Part shown: one piece after another, positions 1-6,459 of the stretch
Layout of the letters: each line of letters starts with the position of its first letter
Numbering within the stretch: position 1 is the stretch's first letter
NCBI GenBank assembly: GCA_900552295.1
Contig: URZB01000039.1
Coordinates: forward strand, 1-10,093
DNA: 10,093 bases
Source: an uncultured Collinsella sp.
GTDB taxonomy: Bacteria > Actinomycetota > Coriobacteriia > Coriobacteriales > Coriobacteriaceae
Direction of reading: 5' to 3'
Made by a program: the position numbers and the translations under genes
The notes under the pieces: generated by a model
The model's input: the letters and a program-made list of their open reading frames with translations, nothing else
What the model was told of the DNA's origin: nothing
Databases searched by the model: none

Positions 1-41
1 GAGCCTTATCGTCGGCAGCGTCAGATGTGTATAAGAGACAG
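1..41 (+). other. Nextera/Tn5 sequencing adapter (contamination)
   Basis: Bases 9-22 read TCGTCGGCAGCGTC and bases 23-41 read AGATGTGTATAAGAGACAG, the Illumina Nextera Read 1 adapter followed by the Tn5 mosaic end. Bases 1-8 (GAGCCTTA) sit where the 8-base i5 index belongs and match, from memory, index S521. The stretch is a library artefact and should be trimmed. Translation from the ATG at 25 gives a false N-terminus (MCIRDR) fused to the first gene. Confidence 0.98.
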
Positions 42-651
42 GACCGACGAGGTGCTGTTCGATCAGGCTATGCCTGCCGACGAATTGCATCGCCTGATTG
101 ATCACCTGCGTAATTTTGACGTGATCCCTATGATTTCGCTCGGTCGTGATTTGCATGTCGAGGACTCGTACCATTGCATGATCACGCTGCCTGACGGCTC
201 GCAGAAGAATATCGTCAAGTATGAGCGCGACGCGTGCGATCTTAAGATTCGCGAGGTGGAGAGCCTGCATGAGGTCGCTGATGCTTATCCCGTGGACAAG
301 CTACTCACTGCGGGCGACCCGGCATACCTGCAGGCGCATTACGAGGAGATGTATGCGCCCTTTAAGCAGACGCTTTCGGGCATGTTTACGGCCGACTGGT
401 ACTTTGAGTACACGGCGCCCGGTATCGACAAGGCCTGCGCGCTCGAGGGTGCCCTGCCCAAGCTCGGCATCGATGCCAGCGAGGTCGTATCGTTTGGCGA
501 CGGCCAGAACGACAAGTCCATGATTGAGTGGGCCGGCACCGGCGTTGCCATGGGCAACGCCGTCGATGAGGTTAAGGCTGTGGCCCAGATGGTGACCGCC
601 AATAACAACGAAGATGGTATTGCGGTGGCGCTGGATAAGCTGCTGGGTTAG
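42..651 (+). CDS. Cof-type HAD-IIB phosphatase, 5' truncated
   Basis: The last 202 residues of a Cof/YbiV-type haloacid dehalogenase (HAD-IIB) phosphatase, a cytosolic family that usually dephosphorylates sugar phosphates or similar metabolites. The family is normally about 270 residues, so roughly the first 65 are missing, including the N-terminal DxD nucleophile motif, because the contig ends in adapter. The conserved C-terminal part is clear: a GIDK segment carrying the motif III lysine, then SFGDGQND with the motif IV aspartates, then GVAMGNA and an NNEDG segment typical of Cof proteins. The true start is off the contig; the apparent ATG at 25 is adapter. A terminator-like hairpin at 675-696 follows the stop, so this gene probably ends its own transcript. 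The substrate cannot be told from sequence. Confidence 0.9.
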
Positions 652-674
652 AATCGCCGATTAATGCATGGTTC

Positions 675-700
675 GGGCGCCTGCTCGCGGGCGTCCTTTT
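675..700 (+). terminator. intrinsic terminator between the two HAD genes
   Basis: Bases 675-683 pair with 688-696 in a 9-bp stem (two G-U wobbles) around the loop CTCG, followed by TTTT at 697-700. It lies 23 bases after the upstream stop codon. The T-tract ends only three bases before the ribosome binding site of the next gene, so that gene depends on readthrough or on a promoter I cannot identify. Confidence 0.65.
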
Positions 701-703
701 GTT

Positions 704-710
704 AGGGAGG
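704..710 (+). promoter_or_regulatory. ribosome binding site deciding a GTG start
   Basis: AGGGAGG lies five bases before the GTG at 716. It supports that start over the in-frame ATG at 668, which would place coding sequence through the terminator hairpin and add 16 residues (MVRAPARGRP...) unlike the family N-terminus. Confidence 0.75.
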
Positions 711-715
711 GTGCC

Positions 716-1375
716 GTGTCCGCATTTCCGTTCGATGCCGTTATCTTTGACATGGACGGCGTCATTGTCGATACCGAGTATTACTACCTGGGCGAGACTG
801 CCGCGTTTGCCAAGGAGCTTGGGCTTAACCTGACTCAAGAGGAGTTGAATGGGCAGGTCGGTACCTCGCATCAGTTCTTCCTGCATATGCTGGTCGATTG
901 GTTTGAGCGTGCCGGTAAGGGGCATTTCACTGGCGAGGAAGCGTTGGCCCGTTGGGACGAATGGGCTCATAAGCGTCCGCGCGACTATCAGGCTTTGATT
1001 AACCCAGGCGCCGTGGATACGATTCGAGAGCTGCCGCGCCGCGGCGTTCGCGTGGCGCTTGCCAGCTCGTCTCCCATGGTTAGCATCGAGGAAGTGCTCA
1101 ATGCGTGCGGGCTGTCGGATGCCTTTGAGTATGTGGTGAGCGGCGAGCAGTTTAAGGAGAGCAAGCCCGAGCCCGACATCTACCTGCATGCGCTGGACCT
1201 GCTGGGACTGCCCGCGAATCGCTGCTGCTGCGTTGAGGATTCGGTGCCTGGCATCACCGCTGGCAAGCGAGCCGGCCTGACAGTCATTGCCAAGCGCGAG
1301 GAACGCTTTGGCTTTAGCCAGGATGCCGCGGACAAGATTATCGACCAGCTGCCGGAGCTGCTCACGCTTTCTTAG
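716..1375 (+). CDS. beta-phosphoglucomutase-like HAD-IA phosphatase
   Basis: A 219-residue HAD subfamily IA hydrolase of the beta-phosphoglucomutase/phosphatase type, full length for the family. All four motifs are visible: FDMDGVIVDTE with the nucleophile Asp12 and acid/base Asp14; LASSSP with motif II Ser117; ESKPEPDIYL with motif III Lys150; and CCVEDSVPGITAGKRAG with the motif IV acidic pair Glu174-Asp175. The helical cap lies at about residues 20-90. Such proteins dephosphorylate or isomerise small sugar phosphates in the cytosol; substrate cannot be assigned. The GTG start at 716 is chosen from the ribosome binding site at 704-710. It is separated by hairpins from the genes on both sides, so I do not count it as part of the downstream catabolic operon, although a role in sugar phosphate handling cannot be excluded. 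Confidence 0.9.
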   Translation: MSAFPFDAVIFDMDGVIVDTEYYYLGETAAFAKELGLNLTQEELNGQVGTSHQFFLHMLVDWFERAGKGHFTGEEALARWDEWAHKRPRDYQALINPGAVDTIRELPRRGVRVALASSSPMVSIEEVLNACGLSDAFEYVVSGEQFKESKPEPDIYLHALDLLGLPANRCCCVEDSVPGITAGKRAGLTVIAKREERFGFSQDAADKIIDQLPELLTLS

Positions 1376-1378
1376 GAG

Positions 1379-1398
1379 CGCGGTAGTTGCGCGTTTTT
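1379..1398 (+). terminator. possible weak terminator after the second HAD gene
   Basis: CGCG at 1379-1382 pairs with CGCG at 1390-1393 around a 7-base loop, followed by TTTTT (1394-1398), three bases after the stop codon. The stem is short, so this is a weak candidate; the stronger hairpin at 1460-1494 may be the main stop. Confidence 0.35.
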
Positions 1399-1459
1399 CG
1401 GGTCTGATGAGTAAATAGCCAACATTTTGGTGCGACACCTAGCATACTTTAAGCTAATG

Positions 1460-1498
1460 CGGGCTTAAGGGCTTGTTGAATGCCCTTAAGCCCGTTTT
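1460..1498 (+). terminator. intrinsic terminator upstream of the regulator gene
   Basis: A perfect 13-bp stem (1460-1472 with 1482-1494) around a 9-base loop, followed by TTTT at 1495-1498. It closes the upstream HAD transcription unit and isolates the regulator gene. The loop and downstream arm overlap a candidate promoter for the regulator (see 1476-1503). Confidence 0.8.
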
Positions 1499-1503
1499 AG
1501 AAT
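1476..1503 (+). promoter_or_regulatory. candidate sigma-70 type promoter for the GntR gene
   Basis: TTGAAT (1476-1481) and TAGAAT (1498-1503) are separated by 16 bases and match the -35 and -10 consensus at 4/6 and 5/6 positions. Transcription would start near 1510, giving a leader of about 16 bases with the Shine-Dalgarno-like GGGAG at 1514-1518. The -35 box sits in the loop of the terminator hairpin and the -10 box begins in its T-tract. Confidence 0.4.
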
Positions 1504-1525
1504 TAATTGTGCTGGGAGAGGGTAT

Positions 1526-2269
1526 ATGCCACCGACTGAAGGGCCAACTGACGGTAAAGCAGCGATACCGCTGTACCAACAGGTCATTGATATCATTAAA
1601 AACGAAATCAACTCCGGCGCCTACAAGGCAGGCGCGCGGATACCCAACGAATTCGAATTGGCTGAGAGCTATAAAGTTGGCCGCGTTACCGTGCGACGCG
1701 CTATTGAGGAGCTCGTCCAGCAGGGCTATCTAACGAAGCGACAGGGGAAAGGCACGTTTGTCAATGCCCCCAAGCTCAAGCGCAAGATTCGCCAGAAGGA
1801 TGACGTTCAGAGTTTTTCGAACGCATGCCGCGTTAACGGAATGGAACCGGGGGCGTGTGTCATTTCGAGAAAGATACTGCCGGCGGATTCCACCGAAGCG
1901 CAGTTCTTTGGTGTTCCCGTTGGAACTGACTTGATTTGCGTTGAGCGCGTGCGCACTGCCGATGGCGTCCCTGTCATGCTCGAGAACAACATATATGTTT
2001 ACGAGGACAACGCCTATCTATCAACGGCACCTCTATCTAACCAATCCATTTTTGAGTTCGTGCGCAACCGGACGGGCCGCACTCCCGCGTTTACCGACCC
2101 GTGCACGCTCGAGATCGCGTGCGCGTCGCCCGAGGTCGCTCGGCTGTTGGCAGTTCCCGTTGGCGAACCCTTGTTTTATATGGAAGCCTTCTTTTTCGAT
2201 GAGCAGCGGCGGCCGTTTATCATCGGTCGTCAGCGGATCGTTGGGTCTCGCTACGTCTTTGACATCTAG
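1526..2269 (+). CDS. frlR: GntR-family (HutC/UTRA) transcriptional regulator, FrlR-like
   Basis: A 247-residue GntR-family repressor of the HutC/FrlR subfamily, full length. The N-terminal winged helix-turn-helix spans about residues 14-78, with the hallmark LYQQVIDIIKNEI, RIPNEFELAESYKVGRVTVR and GYLTKRQGKGTFV segments. A UTRA ligand-binding domain occupies about residues 95-240; this domain usually binds a phosphorylated sugar or other small molecule that releases DNA. The start is fixed by GGGAGAGGG just upstream. It lies directly before the sugar-amine catabolic genes on the same strand, separated from them by a strong hairpin and a 218-base intergenic region, so it most likely controls them in response to a fructosamine or its 6-phosphate. 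The frlR symbol rests on this context and is not certain: UTRA regulators of other sugars look alike. Confidence 0.85.
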   Translation: MPPTEGPTDGKAAIPLYQQVIDIIKNEINSGAYKAGARIPNEFELAESYKVGRVTVRRAIEELVQQGYLTKRQGKGTFVNAPKLKRKIRQKDDVQSFSNACRVNGMEPGACVISRKILPADSTEAQFFGVPVGTDLICVERVRTADGVPVMLENNIYVYEDNAYLSTAPLSNQSIFEFVRNRTGRTPAFTDPCTLEIACASPEVARLLAVPVGEPLFYMEAFFFDEQRRPFIIGRQRIVGSRYVFDI

Positions 2270-2279
2270 GACATTGCGA

Positions 2280-2319
2280 ATGGAGACGCCCGGTTGATCA
2301 TCTCACCGGGCGTCTCCAT
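2280..2319 (+). terminator. strong 15-bp hairpin after the regulator gene, no T-tract
   Basis: Bases 2280-2294 pair perfectly with 2305-2319 around a 10-base loop, ten bases after the regulator stop codon. No T-run follows, so it is either a terminator of the T-poor kind or an RNA-stabilising or attenuating structure between the regulator and the operon. The hairpin after the last operon gene (8313-8346) has the same T-less design. Confidence 0.6.
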
Positions 2320-2427
2320 ACCGTTCACGGCGCGAACGCAACCGTTCAACCGCGTCGCGGCAATCAGTTTGAAATTATCTTAATGATGGGAAAAGCTGCT
2401 GGTAATCTATGGAACGTCATAGAACGT
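2320..2427 (+). promoter_or_regulatory. candidate operator region: five GAACG/CGTTC half-sites
   Basis: The five-base motif GAACG, counted on both strands, occurs five times: CGTTC at 2322-2326 and 2343-2347, GAACG at 2334-2338, 2412-2416 and 2422-2426. Two of them sit in the repeat ACCGTTCA (2320-2327 and 2341-2348), 21 bases apart. The last two are part of GAACGT repeats 10 bases apart, overlapping an inverted pair CTATG (2407-2411) and CATAG (2418-2422). Spacings near one and two helical turns suggest protein binding on one DNA face. Binding by the neighbouring GntR protein is inference. Confidence 0.4.
2380..2408 (+). promoter_or_regulatory. candidate extended -10 promoter for the catabolic operon
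   Basis: TGGTAATCT at 2400-2408 is an extended -10 element (TGn plus TAATCT). A poor -35 candidate, TTAATG at 2380-2385, lies 17 bases before the hexamer. Transcription would start near 2415, inside the CTATG/CATAG inverted pair and the GAACGT repeats, which is where a repressor would act. The leader would be about 73 bases. Confidence 0.35.
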
Positions 2428-2487
2428 TTGCCTTGCGCAGGCGTTGAAGCGAGATGCGATGCAGTCTCGAGTTCTTTGGAGGTATCT

Positions 2488-3951
2488 ATGTCAGATACGA
2501 AGGCGAAGAAGACAAACAGACGTTTTAAGTTCAAATTACCGCATGTCTATACGATCATGTTCTTGCTGATCGTTGTCTTTGCGGTCCTGACTTGGATCGT
2601 TCCCTCTGGTCAGTATCAGCGCAAGACGATTTCGACAGCGGCGGGCGAGCGTGAAGTCGCCGTTGCTGGAACCTATGAACAGGTTGATAAGAACTACACC
2701 GATTCCGAGACCGGCGAGACCATCAATCTGGGCCAGGATATCTTTGCGGTCCTGCAAGCGCCTACTAAGGGCATCCAGGAGGCTGCCGACGTCGTTGCGT
2801 TCGTCTTATTGATTGGCGGATCGTTCGCAGTCATCACCAAGACCAACGCTTTGAATGCCGGCATGAGCCGTGTGATTAAAAAGCTCAAGAACAAGGACAT
2901 CCTCATCATTCCCATCACGATGACGTTGCTGTCCATTTGCGGCACTACGTTTGGTATGTCTGAGGAAGCCCTGCCGTTCTATGCCATCTTCATTCCCATC
3001 ATGATGGGTATCGGGTATGACTCGATGACGGCGTTTATCATCTGCTTCCTTGGTCCTAACCTGGGATATTGTGCTTCGACCATCGACCCGTTTAATGTTT
3101 TGATCGCCCAAGGCATCATTGGTATCGAGGGCAATCCTCAGCTGTGGCTGCGCGCCGTTTCTTGGGTCATCTTCACTGCCGTTGGTATCGCATGGGCCAT
3201 GCGCTACGCCATGCGTGTCAAGAAAAATCCCGAGTCGTCCATTGTGTACGAGGACGATAAGCTCAAGCGTGTTGAGTTTTCCGTGACCGATGCCTCCATC
3301 GAGGAAGAGTTCACTACCCGTCAGAAGCTCGTGCTTATCGATTTTGCCTGCGGCATGGGCATTATCGTCTGGGGTCTTGTTACCCAGGGCTGGTACATGA
3401 ATGAGATTTCCGCCGTGTTCCTTGGTATGGGCTTGCTTGCCGGTATCCTGGGCGGCCTTGACCAGCAGACGATCGCCGAGGAGTTCGTTAAAGGCATTGC
3501 CGACTTTGCGTATGCCGCTATCGTCATCGGCATCGCTCGCGGTATCTTGGTCATCGCAGAGGGTGGCATGATCATCGACACCATCCTCCAGGCGCTCGCT
3601 ACTGCACTGGCCGGTGCACCTGCCGCCGTCTACACCACGTTTATGTATATCGTCCTTGGCCTGCTCTCTTTGCTGGTTCCCTCGAGCTCTGGACTTGCGG
3701 CGCTCACCATGCCCGTCATGGGTCCGCTGACCGAGCTTATGGGCCTCAATCCCGAAGCCGCCGTTACCGCGCTCCAGTTTGCTAATCAGACCATCAACAC
3801 CATCAGTCCCGTGGCGGGCATGACGGTTGCCGGTCTTGCCGTGGCAAAGATCTCGTTTGGTCAATGGTGGAAGACCATTTGGAAGTTCTTCATTTTCATG
3901 GTCGTCTTTGGCCTGATCGTAACGGCAATCTCTGGCATGCTTCCGGCGTAG
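2488..3951 (+). CDS. DcuC/YfcC-family membrane permease, probable sugar-amine importer
   Basis: A 487-residue integral membrane protein of the YfcC/DcuC family (C4-dicarboxylate anaerobic carrier superfamily). Hydrophobic segments are seen at about residues 20-38, 101-116, 138-152, 162-195, 222-240, 281-298, 305-323, 340-357, 381-397 and 463-483. Family hallmarks include HVYTIMFLLIVVFAVLTWIVPSG, GMSEEALPFYAIFIP, ARGILVIAEGG and the PSSSGLAALTMPVMGP loop. The start is the ATG with GGAGG five bases upstream; the in-frame ATG at 2383 would put coding sequence through the promoter region. Members move dicarboxylates, amino acids or peptides by secondary transport. As first gene of the operon it probably imports the fructosamine substrate, as FraA, recalled as a C4-dicarboxylate-type carrier, does in Salmonella; E. 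coli FrlA belongs to an unrelated amino-acid permease family. The substrate is inferred from neighbours. Confidence 0.85.
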   Translation: MSDTKAKKTNRRFKFKLPHVYTIMFLLIVVFAVLTWIVPSGQYQRKTISTAAGEREVAVAGTYEQVDKNYTDSETGETINLGQDIFAVLQAPTKGIQEAADVVAFVLLIGGSFAVITKTNALNAGMSRVIKKLKNKDILIIPITMTLLSICGTTFGMSEEALPFYAIFIPIMMGIGYDSMTAFIICFLGPNLGYCASTIDPFNVLIAQGIIGIEGNPQLWLRAVSWVIFTAVGIAWAMRYAMRVKKNPESSIVYEDDKLKRVEFSVTDASIEEEFTTRQKLVLIDFACGMGIIVWGLVTQGWYMNEISAVFLGMGLLAGILGGLDQQTIAEEFVKGIADFAYAAIVIGIARGILVIAEGGMIIDTILQALATALAGAPAAVYTTFMYIVLGLLSLLVPSSSGLAALTMPVMGPLTELMGLNPEAAVTALQFANQTINTISPVAGMTVAGLAVAKISFGQWWKTIWKFFIFMVVFGLIVTAISGMLPA

Positions 3952-3960
3952 GTGGTTGTG

Positions 3961-5544
3961 ATGTCTGATCGTTTGACGGTCCTGACGTCTAAGAGCGTCT
4001 TTACCGGTACGGGGGACCTGCCGTTTGAAGGTTTCGTAGCGGTCCGTGGCAATCGAATTGAGGCTGTTGGCACCAAGTGTGAGCTAGCTTCGTATTTGAC
4101 CCAGGCGGACGAGGTAGTTGACCTGGGCGACCGCACCGTCATGCCTGGCCTGATCGATGTGCATACCTTCTATACAGGCTGGGCGCTGCGGACGTTGGGG
4201 CCTGATCTGTCCGGCATCGCTGATGCCAAAGAGGCCGTGTCGCTCTTGCGTGCATGGAAAGAAGATCGTCCGGATTGCGCGGCGGCTTTTGGCCACAACC
4301 TACCCGAAACGTTGGCATCGGATGCCGAGAACGCAAATACAGCAGCTGTGTTTGACGAGTGTTTTGGCGATATCCCCGTCGTCTGCTTTACACCGGGCGC
4401 GGATACCTGTGTTCTCAATGCTGCCGCCAGTGCGCGATACGGCTTCACACCCCAGGCGTGCTATGCCGAGAAGATCTGGCGCATGATGAGCGATTTCCTC
4501 GCGCTGCCCGAGGTGCGTGCAGGGTATTCGGACTACATGAGCATGCTTAACGAACGCGGCGTTACCGCCATCAAGGAGATGGCGTTTGATGACTACTACG
4601 GCTTTGCCGACGAAATGGCTCGCCGTGAGGAATCTGGTGAGCTGACGGTTCGCGTCTCTATGATGTCGCAGCCGGTGGGTGCCGGTGCAAATCTTGCATA
4701 TGCCCGCGAGGCACGAGAGCGCTTCCGGGGACCGTTCGTTCGTTTTTCTGGCTTCAACCGTATGACCGATCGCGGCGTATGGGCGGGGCTTGCCGAGATG
4801 ATAGAACCCTATGAGGACTCGGCCGATGCGGGCGCTGCCGGCAAGACGGTCGTCGAGGAGCCAGAGTGGGATCTGATTGAGAACGAGCTGCGTGCAATTG
4901 ATGCTGACGGATTCCGATATTCCTTGCATTGCCAGGGCGATGGCGCCGTTCGTCGCACCGTGGCGCTCTATGCCTCGCTGCCTCGAGACGAGCATGGACG
5001 GATGCTTCGCCGCCATGCGATTACCGATCTCGAGAACTCTGACCCGACCGATCTTGTCGAGTTTGGCAAGTTAGGTGGAATTTGCGAGGTCTATCCGCAG
5101 ATTCTGACGCTGGACCGACGCGAGGATTGCCTGTCGATGATGCGTCGACAAATTGGCGAGACGCGACTTTTGCACAGCTGGAATCGCCGCGGCATGGAAG
5201 ATTCCGGATGCACAGTGTGCTGTGGAACGGATTTGCCGCTGCTGATTCCGAGCCTGGACGAGTCAATCTACAGCGCGTGCGGCGGATTCTTCGCCGACGG
5301 ACTGCCTGTGAATGAGGTCAACACGCTGACGCTTGTCGAGCTCTTGCGCGCTTGGACTGCCGGGGGCGCGTACGATCTGATGCGCGAAGACGAGCTGGGT
5401 ACGCTCGAGGTCGGCAAGCTTGCCGATATCTGCGTGCTCGATCGGGATGTGTTTGACCTCGATTATCGCGACGCACGCGATCTTGCGGTTGATATGACGA
5501 TGTCGGACGGACAAATCGTGTTCGATCGAAATAAGGAGGCATAA
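3961..5544 (+). CDS. amidohydrolase family 3 (YtcJ-like) protein with altered metal site
   Basis: A 527-residue amidohydrolase family 3 protein, of usual length for YtcJ-type enzymes, which hydrolyse amide or other C-N bonds in a TIM barrel with one or two metals. Seen: the N-terminal beta-sandwich, RTVMPGLIDVHTF (residues 59-70), LHCQGDGAV (His323), RRHAITDLENS (His352), CGTDLPL (Asp424) and the C-terminal GTLEVGKLADICVLDRD. The HxH motif reads H68-T-F70, so the second His is lost, and the usual barrel Lys position reads Arg261 (VRFSGF). His323, His352 and Asp424 remain. ATG 3961 is preceded by AGGTGG; GTG codons at 3952 and 3958 are less likely. Nine bases separate it from the permease and one from the epimerase, so it is co-translated with both. 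In this context it may act on the amino-acid or amide part of the substrate; that is inference. Confidence 0.8.
   Translation: MSDRLTVLTSKSVFTGTGDLPFEGFVAVRGNRIEAVGTKCELASYLTQADEVVDLGDRTVMPGLIDVHTFYTGWALRTLGPDLSGIADAKEAVSLLRAWKEDRPDCAAAFGHNLPETLASDAENANTAAVFDECFGDIPVVCFTPGADTCVLNAAASARYGFTPQACYAEKIWRMMSDFLALPEVRAGYSDYMSMLNERGVTAIKEMAFDDYYGFADEMARREESGELTVRVSMMSQPVGAGANLAYAREARERFRGPFVRFSGFNRMTDRGVWAGLAEMIEPYEDSADAGAAGKTVVEEPEWDLIENELRAIDADGFRYSLHCQGDGAVRRTVALYASLPRDEHGRMLRRHAITDLENSDPTDLVEFGKLGGICEVYPQILTLDRREDCLSMMRRQIGETRLLHSWNRRGMEDSGCTVCCGTDLPLLIPSLDESIYSACGGFFADGLPVNEVNTLTLVELLRAWTAGGAYDLMREDELGTLEVGKLADICVLDRDVFDLDYRDARDLAVDMTMSDGQIVFDRNKEA
5533..5539 (+). promoter_or_regulatory. strong ribosome binding site inside the preceding gene
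   Basis: AAGGAGG lies six bases before the epimerase ATG at 5546 and within the last codons of the amidohydrolase gene, whose stop ends at 5544. This fixes the epimerase start and indicates translational coupling of the two genes. Confidence 0.85.
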
Positions 5545-5545
5545 G

Positions 5546-6397
5546 ATGTCTGAATCCAAACCGACGCTGCGCCGCGAGCAGATTGCGGGCATGAATATCC
5601 ACTACATCATGTGGTCGCTCGATTACTTCCTTGATGTGCAGCAGCGTTTGGGCTTTGAGTCCATTGAGCTGTGGTGCGCAGAGCCGCATGTGACGCTCGA
5701 CCATACGGGCTACTTTGAGGCTGAGGTCCTGGCGAAAAAGGCTGCAGACCGTGGGCTTAGGTATCGTACTCTGTGCCCCGAGAACGTTGTCTATCCTTGG
5801 CAGTACTGCGCACGCAAGCCGCTGCATGAACAGCGCAGTCTGGCGTACTTTAAACACGGCATTGAGCTTGCCGAGGTACTTGGGTGCGACCGTATGTCCA
5901 TCAACTCGGGCTGGGGCGACTGGGACGAGGACCGCGAGGAAGCCTGGAAGCGCAGCCGCGAGCACTTGTCCATTCTGGCGGAGTATGCCGGCGAGCACGG
6001 TCTGGTGCTCACGATGGAAAGCCTGCGTCCCGAGGAGAGCAACCTTGTGACGACGGTTTCCGATGCGAAGCGCATGATTGACGAGGTCGCGAGCCCGTAC
6101 TTACAGCCCATGGTTGATACAACCGCGATGGGCGTTGCAGGCGAGACGCTCGAGGACTGGTTTGCCGCCTTTGGTGATGGGGCAATTCACGAGATGCACT
6201 TTATCGACGGTGACCCGTATGGCCATCTGGTGTGGGGCGATGGCAAGCACGATATGGACGCCTTCGTTGCCACACTCAACGCCCATGGTTTCGACGGCAT
6301 GCTGGGCCAGGAAATCACGGACGGTCGTTACTACGATGACCCGGCGGCGGCTGATGCCAAGAACATGGCCGCATTCGAGAAATATCTGATTGACTAA
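5546..6397 (+). CDS. frlC: sugar phosphate isomerase/epimerase, FrlC-like (fructosamine 3-epimerase)
   Basis: A 283-residue xylose isomerase-like TIM barrel protein related to E. coli FrlC, which interconverts psicoselysine and fructoselysine by C3 epimerisation in the cytosol. Shared with FrlC as I recall it: GFESIELWCAEPH near residues 36-48, LTMESLRPEESNLV (metal ligand Glu158), PMVDTTAMG (Asp191), EMHFIDGD (His218) and GMLGQEI (Glu256), plus the GDGKHDMDAF loop. The four putative divalent-metal ligands are therefore intact. The start is fixed by a perfect Shine-Dalgarno sequence six bases upstream. Its place between the amidohydrolase and the deglycase supports a role in sugar-amine catabolism. 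The name is based on homology seen by eye and context; a related ketose 3-epimerase (tagatose/psicose type) is the main alternative. Confidence 0.75.
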   Translation: MSESKPTLRREQIAGMNIHYIMWSLDYFLDVQQRLGFESIELWCAEPHVTLDHTGYFEAEVLAKKAADRGLRYRTLCPENVVYPWQYCARKPLHEQRSLAYFKHGIELAEVLGCDRMSINSGWGDWDEDREEAWKRSREHLSILAEYAGEHGLVLTMESLRPEESNLVTTVSDAKRMIDEVASPYLQPMVDTTAMGVAGETLEDWFAAFGDGAIHEMHFIDGDPYGHLVWGDGKHDMDAFVATLNAHGFDGMLGQEITDGRYYDDPAAADAKNMAAFEKYLID

Positions 6398-6407
6398 AAC
6401 AACTATC

Positions 6408-6438
6408 GGCCACGCAACCAACGTCATTGATTGCGGCC
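6408..6438 (+). other. intercistronic hairpin upstream of the deglycase gene
   Basis: GGCC (6408-6411), GCAA (6414-6417) and CAA (6419-6421) pair with TTG (6427-6429), TTGC (6431-6434) and GGCC (6435-6438) around the loop CGTCA, with a two-base bulge and one mismatch. It lies in the only sizeable gap (62 bases) inside the operon and ends five bases before the deglycase ribosome binding site (6444-6452). With no T-run it is unlikely to be a terminator; a processing or stabilising element for the last two genes is possible. Confidence 0.4.
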
Positions 6439-6459
6439 CAAACAAGAAAGGAACTGGAT

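Noticed and set aside
42..1375. The two HAD phosphatase genes as part of the fructosamine operon
   Set aside because: A terminator separates them from each other and a perfect hairpin with T-tract separates them from the regulator; no motif ties them to the pathway.
2383..2487. 35-residue N-terminal extension of the permease from the ATG at 2383
   Set aside because: No ribosome binding site precedes it, it covers the promoter/operator region, and a GGAGG sits properly before the ATG at 2488.
2806..3864. A 352-codon open frame on the minus strand opposite the permease gene
   Set aside because: It is the complement of a well-supported membrane protein gene, has an odd His/Asp/Asn-rich composition and no recognisable domain. 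Such long antisense frames are common in high-GC genomes.
6408..6438. Terminator splitting the operon before the deglycase gene
   Set aside because: The stem is imperfect and no T-run follows; the bases after it form a ribosome binding site.
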